Source of the DNA: an uncultured Bacilli bacterium
Lineage (GTDB): Bacteria; Bacillota_I; Bacilli_A; RF39; UBA660
Reading direction: 5' to 3'
DNA: 11,534 bases
NCBI GenBank assembly: GCA_947632415.1
Contig: CANRPB010000037.1
Coordinates: 1 to 11,534 of the forward strand
Notes under the pieces: generated by a model
The model's database searches: none
The model's input: only the letters and a program-made list of their open reading frames with translations
What the model was told of the DNA's origin: nothing
Position numbers and translations under genes: made by a program
Shown: piece after piece, positions 6,985 through 11,534 of the stretch
How positions within the stretch are numbered: position 1 is the stretch's first letter
Layout: each line of letters opens with the position of its first letter

Positions 6985-7030
6985 TAGTCAATTATTTATC
7001 ATTAAAAAATAAATAATTGGCTATTTTTTT
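6985..7030. terminator. Bidirectional terminator shared with the end of the tetR gene
   Basis: A 15-bp stem (6985-6999 with 7009-7023, one G-T wobble) closes on a 9-base loop and is followed by seven T on the plus strand (7024-7030). On the minus strand an A-run at 6978-6983 supplies the T tract, one base after the stem. The 3' arm and loop lie inside the last codons of the minus-strand regulator gene, whose TAA is in the 5' arm. Confidence 0.85.
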
Positions 7031-7531
7031 AACATAATCACAAATCTCAGATAAAGATTCACTAATTTCATTCCTAAAATACAAAACAATAATATTAATA
7101 ATACCATTAGTAAAAAGCAAAATATCTAAATGATTTGCCTTCAAAGTTTTTAAAAGAGTACCACATATTTTCCTATTTAATCTATTCATAAAAATCATCG
7201 GATCATCAGAAACCAAAATTTGTGAATAAAGCTTTTCATTCTTCTTCAAATAATCAAAAATCGAATCAATATACTTCCCCAAATCTTCCTCGTTATTAAT
7301 CGCACCATTTTGAAAAATAGTCTCCAATAATTCATCTTGAATCTCCGCTGCAACATCATAAATATTCCCATAATGAGAATAAAACGCTCCCCGAGTCAAA
7401 CCAACCCTATCAACTAACTCCTTAACCGTAATATACTTAGTTTCCTTCTTTTCCTCAAGTAACTGCGCAAAAGAAGTCTTTATCAAATCTTTAGTCTTCC
7501 TAGAAGCATTATTAACTTCCTTTAACCTCAT
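6992..7531 (-). CDS. TetR/AcrR family transcriptional regulator
   Basis: The 179-residue product is a TetR-type one-component repressor. The N-terminal DNA-binding domain (about 12-58) includes the helix-turn-helix ITVKELVDRVGLTRGAFYSHY (34-54), with the family's closing G-x-F-Y-x-H-Y pattern. The rest is helical and forms the ligand-binding/dimer domain. Its LYSQILVSDD region recalls the Firmicutes TetR C-terminal (DhaS-like) type, so the ligand cannot be guessed. An in-frame TTG at 7543 is rejected in favour of the ATG at 7531, preceded by GGTGAT (7536-7541). The gene is divergent from a large MMPL transporter gene, the usual arrangement for a regulator controlling its neighbour and itself. 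The weak -10 TATACT at 7549-7554 (in TGTTATACT, an extended -10) may be its promoter. Confidence 0.88.
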   Translation of the reverse strand: MRLKEVNNASRKTKDLIKTSFAQLLEEKKETKYITVKELVDRVGLTRGAFYSHYGNIYDVAAEIQDELLETIFQNGAINNEEDLGKYIDSIFDYLKKNEKLYSQILVSDDPMIFMNRLNRKICGTLLKTLKANHLDILLFTNGIINIIVLYFRNEISESLSEICDYVKKIANYLFFNDK

Positions 7532-7581
7532 TAAAATCACCAACCACTAGTATAACACAAATTTAACAGAAAAGAACATAA

Positions 7582-7597
7582 TGTTAAAATTTTAACA
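7582..7597. promoter_or_regulatory. Perfect 16-bp palindrome, likely TetR operator
   Basis: TGTTAAAATTTTAACA is a perfect inverted repeat centred in the 145-bp spacer between the divergent tetR and MMPL genes. A further half-site, TTTAACA (7562-7568), lies upstream, and a weaker GTTAAA (7615-7620) downstream. TetR-family dimers typically bind palindromes of this size in such spacers. The assignment is inference from position and symmetry; the promoters of both genes are poorly defined here. Confidence 0.65.
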
Positions 7598-7676
7598 ATG
7601 AAACACTTTTTGTCGTTAAAAAAAACTAAAACCAGTAGTAGAATATAAAGGATTCAAAAAAGAAAGAAGGAACAAA

Positions 7677-10600
7677 ATGAAAAAAATAACCGACTTTATC
7701 GTTGATAAAAGAATACTTGTCTTTATACTAATGTTAACAATAACAATCACAAGTCTTATTTTTTCAAACAAAGTAGAAATTAATCGTGACATAACCCAAT
7801 ATCTTCCCAAAGACTCTGAAACCAGAATAGGACTAGACATAATGGACAAAGAATTTAATACAACCCCCACCAGCACCATAAACATTATGTTTGACAATTT
7901 ATCAAACGAAGAAAAACAAAAAATAAAAACCGAACTATCATCTATGCCCGAAGTAAAAGAAGTCCTCTACGACGAAACAGAAAAATACAACAAAGATAAT
8001 CATACCTTATATGTAATAACCATAAATGATAGTAAAAAATCACAAACAGCAAGTAACTTCTACGGCAAAATAACATCAAACTATAAAAATTATACCTTCA
8101 CAACAAGCGGCGAAATATCAGACGAATACAAAACTATATTACCAATCTATATTACTATACTAGCCATATTATGCGCCCTAATTATTTTAATTATCATGTG
8201 CGACTCATACATTGAACCATTCTTATTTTTAATCGCAATTGGAATGGGTGTTGGAATAAACCAAGGAACTAATCTTATTTTTGGCTCAATATCAAGTATT
8301 ACAAGTTCCATATCAGCCATCCTTCAATTAGCGCTATCAATGGACTATTCAATAATGTTAATAAACCGTTATCGTCAAGAAAAAGAAAAAGAAACCAATA
8401 ATATTTTAGCCATGAAACAAGCACTCCACAAATCATTCTCATCTATATCAAGTAGTTCCGTAACAACCATTGTTGGTTTATTAGCGCTAATATTTATGAG
8501 TTTCACAATCGGAAAAGACTTAGGACTGGTACTTGCCAAAGGCGTCTTATTAAGTTTACTTACCATCTTTACATGCCTACCATTTCTCATTCTTACATTC
8601 GATAAACTAATTACCAAAACAAAGAAAAAAACACTAAATATCAAATTAAATAAATTAAGTAAAATTACCTACAAAATGCGCAACTTAGGAACCATCACCT
8701 TCGTATTAGTATTTATACTAAGCATCCTTTTAAAAGGAAACCTAGGTATATTATATACAGACTCAGACAATGATGAAATAAAAAAAATATTCGACACCAA
8801 CAATCAAATCGCTATTGTATATAAAAACGAATACGAAGACACAATTTCAAAATATATAAAAACATTAGAACAGAACAACAAAATCGACGAAATATTATGC
8901 TACGGCAACACCATTAATGAACCCCTAACATATGAAAAACTAAACCCAAAACTAAAACAACTAAAACAAACAACAACCATTGACCCATATCTACTAAAAA
9001 TAATTTATTATAATTATTACAACAAAGAAGAACCAACAATGACCATCGATGAATTCATAACCTTCATCAAAAACGATATATATAAAAATGAAGAAATGAA
9101 TACCAAAATAAACGATCAAACAAAACAAAATATCGATAAACTATCAAACTTTACAAACACCGATAAAATCAATCAAAAACGAAGCCCTAAAGAAATATCA
9201 GATATCTTCAATATAGACTTAAACACTATCAATGACTTATTAATTTACTATAATTCAATAAATGAAGAAAAAACACTAACCATCAAAGAATTTGTAAAAT
9301 TTATGAATAATTACGTCGTAAACAGTAAATACTCATCAAATATAGACTTAAATAAACTAAAAACAATTACCCAATTTACTAACCAAGATGACCTATCAAA
9401 AAAATTAAAAGCCAAAGAAATGGCCAATTTATTGGGAATGGATGAAAATATGATCCAAAATATCTATTTGTACTATCAAAGTACAAGTGACATAGACTAT
9501 CAAATAAGCATTAACACATTAGCGTCTTTTATAACCAACAACATTCTAAAAGACGAACAATACTCAAACCTTTTCGATGACACAACTAAAGAAAAAATAA
9601 TGCTCTTAAACACATTTAGTAACGAAAATATTATCAACAATAAACTATCAATCAAAGAAATGTCATCACTATTATCGATTGAAGAAGAAATAACATCAAA
9701 TATCTACTTTCTAAACTTTAAAAAAGAAGAAACAGACTTAACACTAACCATCAAAGAATTTATAGAAAATTTACAAAAAATAAAAGCCAATACCCACTAC
9801 CTAGACAATGTAGACATATCAAAATTTAACAACATTCCAACAGAATTATTATTAACCACCACCACTTATGATGCCCACTCATTAGCGCAACTATTAAATA
9901 TCGACGAACAAACAATAAAAACCATTTACACCCTCATTGAATATCAAAAAAATATCGATACATACAAATTAACACCATATGAATTCGTAACACTCATTAT
10001 AAGTAAAGAAGAAATATCAAAAAATATTCCCCAAGATAAAATAACCAATTTAAACACTCTATACTACATAATGTCTAATAGTAAAAAAACATACTCCTAC
10101 GAAGAATTTGCTAATACCTTTAACCTTGAACCATCAGACGTAAAAAATATATATGCACTATATGGAGAAAACAACATTGAACTAACACCAACAGAATTTA
10201 TCCAATTTCTCCTAGAACACCAACAAGATGCAATACTATCAAACAAATTAACCCCATCAACAATTGCCAATTTAAAAAACTTAAATAAAATAATTGATAC
10301 TATTTTAAAAAATGAGCACTATAAATACGATGAATTAGCACGGCTTCTAGGAATAAAAACCGAAGATATGAGATTACTATATTCATTATATGAAATAAAT
10401 TACGATAAAAAAAACATTACAATATCATATAAACAATTTATCGATTTCTTAGTAAACAATGTAATTACAAATGAAAAATATAAAAATAACTTTACTCAAG
10501 ATAAAATAACAACCATAACAACAATAAAAAAAATTATGAATAATTCAATCAACAATACTAAATATACCAAAGAAGAATTATTTGGAATTATCAAAATACT

Positions 10601-11480
10601 ATCAGATGATATTGACTACAACCTAGTTGACTTATTATACATATACTATGGTAGTAATAATAACTATGATGATACCTGGACATTAACACTAGAAACATTT
10701 ATTAATTATCTAAACGACACAATTTTACCCGATGAACGATTTGATGAATTTATCGACGAACAAACAAAAAATGACATCAAAAAAGCCAAGACAGATATTC
10801 AAACCTCAAAAGAAATGTTAGTAGGAACCAATTATTCAAGAATTATATTAAATACTAAATACCAACTAGAAACCGACGACGCATTTGCATTCATGGAAAA
10901 ACTCACCAATGATTTAAAACAAGATACTGGTATATATCTAACTGGTAATACCCCTATGGCTTATGAAATGGATAAGACTTTTGAAAATGAACTTAACTTT
11001 ATAACCATCTTAACCATTATCTTTATATTTATAATTGTAGCCCTAACATTTAAATCATTAATAATACCAATCATACTAGTTATTATAATTCAAACAGCAG
11101 TATATATAACAATGGGAATACTATCCTTTGAAAGTGGAACAGTATACTTTATAGCCCTTTTAATAGTTCAAAGTATTCTCATGGGAGCAACAATTGATTA
11201 TGCCATACTATATACATCATATTATATTGAATCAAGAAAAAAACAAAATATAAAAGAATCAATCAAAAAGGCATACAATAATTCAATTCATACGATATTA
11301 ACAAGTGCTTCCATTTTATCCATAGTAACACTCATAATCGGACGCTTTAGTTCAGCAACAGCCTCCAAAATTTGTCTAACCATATCTCAAGGTACAATTT
11401 GTTCAACAATACTAATACTATTATTTTTACCAGCCCTTTTAGGAACCTTTGACAAATATGTAATAAAAAGAAATGTATAA
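7677..11480 (+). CDS. MMPL/RND-type transporter with a giant repeat-built extracytoplasmic domain
   Basis: The 1267-residue product is a membrane protein with the two-half MMPL plan. Half one has a first helix (about 11-31), an extracytoplasmic loop (32-152) and a sterol-sensing-like bundle of five helices (154-308), with D223-Y224 as the proton-relay-type pair. A seventh helix follows (about 337-353). Half two has helices at about 1109-1127, 1129-1150, 1157-1180, 1204-1222 and 1232-1254, with G1170-x3-D1174-Y1175. MMPL proteins use proton flow to export lipids or amphiphiles; the substrate here is unknown. The second extracytoplasmic region (about 354-1108) is far larger than usual and holds eight helical repeats. 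The ATG follows AGAAGG (7665-7670). The divergent TetR gene suggests substrate-induced expression. No frameshift or lost core motif is seen. Confidence 0.87.
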   Translation: MKKITDFIVDKRILVFILMLTITITSLIFSNKVEINRDITQYLPKDSETRIGLDIMDKEFNTTPTSTINIMFDNLSNEEKQKIKTELSSMPEVKEVLYDETEKYNKDNHTLYVITINDSKKSQTASNFYGKITSNYKNYTFTTSGEISDEYKTILPIYITILAILCALIILIIMCDSYIEPFLFLIAIGMGVGINQGTNLIFGSISSITSSISAILQLALSMDYSIMLINRYRQEKEKETNNILAMKQALHKSFSSISSSSVTTIVGLLALIFMSFTIGKDLGLVLAKGVLLSLLTIFTCLPFLILTFDKLITKTKKKTLNIKLNKLSKITYKMRNLGTITFVLVFILSILLKGNLGILYTDSDNDEIKKIFDTNNQIAIVYKNEYEDTISKYIKTLEQNNKIDEILCYGNTINEPLTYEKLNPKLKQLKQTTTIDPYLLKIIYYNYYNKEEPTMTIDEFITFIKNDIYKNEEMNTKINDQTKQNIDKLSNFTNTDKINQKRSPKEISDIFNIDLNTINDLLIYYNSINEEKTLTIKEFVKFMNNYVVNSKYSSNIDLNKLKTITQFTNQDDLSKKLKAKEMANLLGMDENMIQNIYLYYQSTSDIDYQISINTLASFITNNILKDEQYSNLFDDTTKEKIMLLNTFSNENIINNKLSIKEMSSLLSIEEEITSNIYFLNFKKEETDLTLTIKEFIENLQKIKANTHYLDNVDISKFNNIPTELLLTTTTYDAHSLAQLLNIDEQTIKTIYTLIEYQKNIDTYKLTPYEFVTLIISKEEISKNIPQDKITNLNTLYYIMSNSKKTYSYEEFANTFNLEPSDVKNIYALYGENNIELTPTEFIQFLLEHQQDAILSNKLTPSTIANLKNLNKIIDTILKNEHYKYDELARLLGIKTEDMRLLYSLYEINYDKKNITISYKQFIDFLVNNVITNEKYKNNFTQDKITTITTIKKIMNNSINNTKYTKEELFGIIKILSDDIDYNLVDLLYIYYGSNNNYDDTWTLTLETFINYLNDTILPDERFDEFIDEQTKNDIKKAKTDIQTSKEMLVGTNYSRIILNTKYQLETDDAFAFMEKLTNDLKQDTGIYLTGNTPMAYEMDKTFENELNFITILTIIFIFIIVALTFKSLIIPIILVIIIQTAVYITMGILSFESGTVYFIALLIVQSILMGATIDYAILYTSYYIESRKKQNIKESIKKAYNNSIHTILTSASILSIVTLIIGRFSSATASKICLTISQGTICSTILILLFLPALLGTFDKYVIKRNV
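8943..10817 (+). repeat. Eight degenerate tandem repeats of about 71-87 codons within the MMPL gene
   Basis: Aligning the protein to itself gives a unit with two anchors. The first is an amphipathic helix of the form 'K-E-M-x-x-L-L-x-I-D-E-x-x-I-x-x-I-Y-x-Y-Y'; its hydrophobic anchor falls at residues 507, 582, 662, 736, 811, 887 and 968, at intervals of 74-81. The second is 'L-T-I-K-E-F-I-x-F-I-x-N-x-I', whose aromatic (or Leu) anchor falls at 460, 539, 615, 695, 770, 841, 921 and 1008. A linker of the form 'Y-x-x-x-I-D-x-x-x-x-x-x-I-x-x-L' joins them. Copy 1 has a divergent first helix (about 423-436). The repeats are recognisable only at protein level, so they are old. I do not recognise them as a named domain. 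Confidence 0.8.
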
Positions 11481-11534
11481 AAATTTATTATGCATCCTTT
11501 GTTTAATAAAAAAATAAAAAGGTACTTGCCAAAA

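Noticed and set aside
7601..7649. Candidate promoter for the MMPL gene (TTGTCG near 7610, TATAAA at 7644).
   Set aside because: The spacing between the two elements is far outside 16-18 bp and no better -35 was found.
8943..10817. Calcium-binding EF-hand or dockerin repeats in the MMPL outer region.
   Set aside because: Units have acidic residues near the 'DEF/KEF' helix but lack the regular D-x-D-x-D/N-G loop of those families.

Overview
The window comes from a very A+T-rich, Gram-positive-type genome. The best fit is a low-GC Bacillota lineage of the Bacilli/Erysipelotrichia/RF39 kind. The evidence is a mraZ-rsmH-ftsL-pbp cell-division operon, a PrsA-type foldase lipoprotein, a PASTA-bearing class B penicillin-binding protein, Shine-Dalgarno sites matching AGGAGGTGAT, and two YjcZ-like small proteins that suggest endospore formation. 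The standard genetic code holds: Trp is TGG throughout and no long gene contains an in-frame TGA. The exact taxon cannot be fixed from this window.

Layout. (a) 1-97, minus strand: the first 32 codons of a gene cut by the window edge, possibly an Rpn/PD-(D/E)XK type protein. (b) 98-333: AT-rich divergent spacer. (c) 334-1095, plus: recX. It converges on (d) a prsA-like parvulin lipoprotein gene (1118-2083, minus), and the two share a bidirectional terminator. (e) 2232-2465, plus: two tiny tandem YjcZ-like membrane-peptide genes with strong ribosome sites, a sigma-K-like promoter and their own terminator. (f) 2546-6404, plus: a promoter, a textbook MraZ operator (four 10-bp-phased TGG repeats), then mraZ, rsmH, ftsL and a PASTA class B PBP. 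(g) 6428-6979, plus: a zinc-ribbon membrane protein gene, apparently the last gene of that run, ending at a hairpin shared with (h) a TetR/AcrR-family regulator gene (6992-7531, minus). (i) 7677-11480, plus: a 1267-residue MMPL/RND-type transporter gene, divergent from the tetR gene across a spacer holding a perfect 16-bp palindrome. (j) 11481-11534: a non-coding tail, perhaps the first arm of a terminator.

How the genes work together. The dcw fragment couples the MraZ regulator and 16S rRNA methylation to the septal FtsL/PBP pair. PrsA would fold exported proteins, which may include PBPs. The TetR/MMPL pair looks like a self-contained regulator-plus-transporter module.

The most unusual object is the MMPL protein. 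About 620 residues of its second extracytoplasmic region are made of eight degenerate, apparently helical repeats of about 75-80 residues. I do not recognise this repeat as a named domain.
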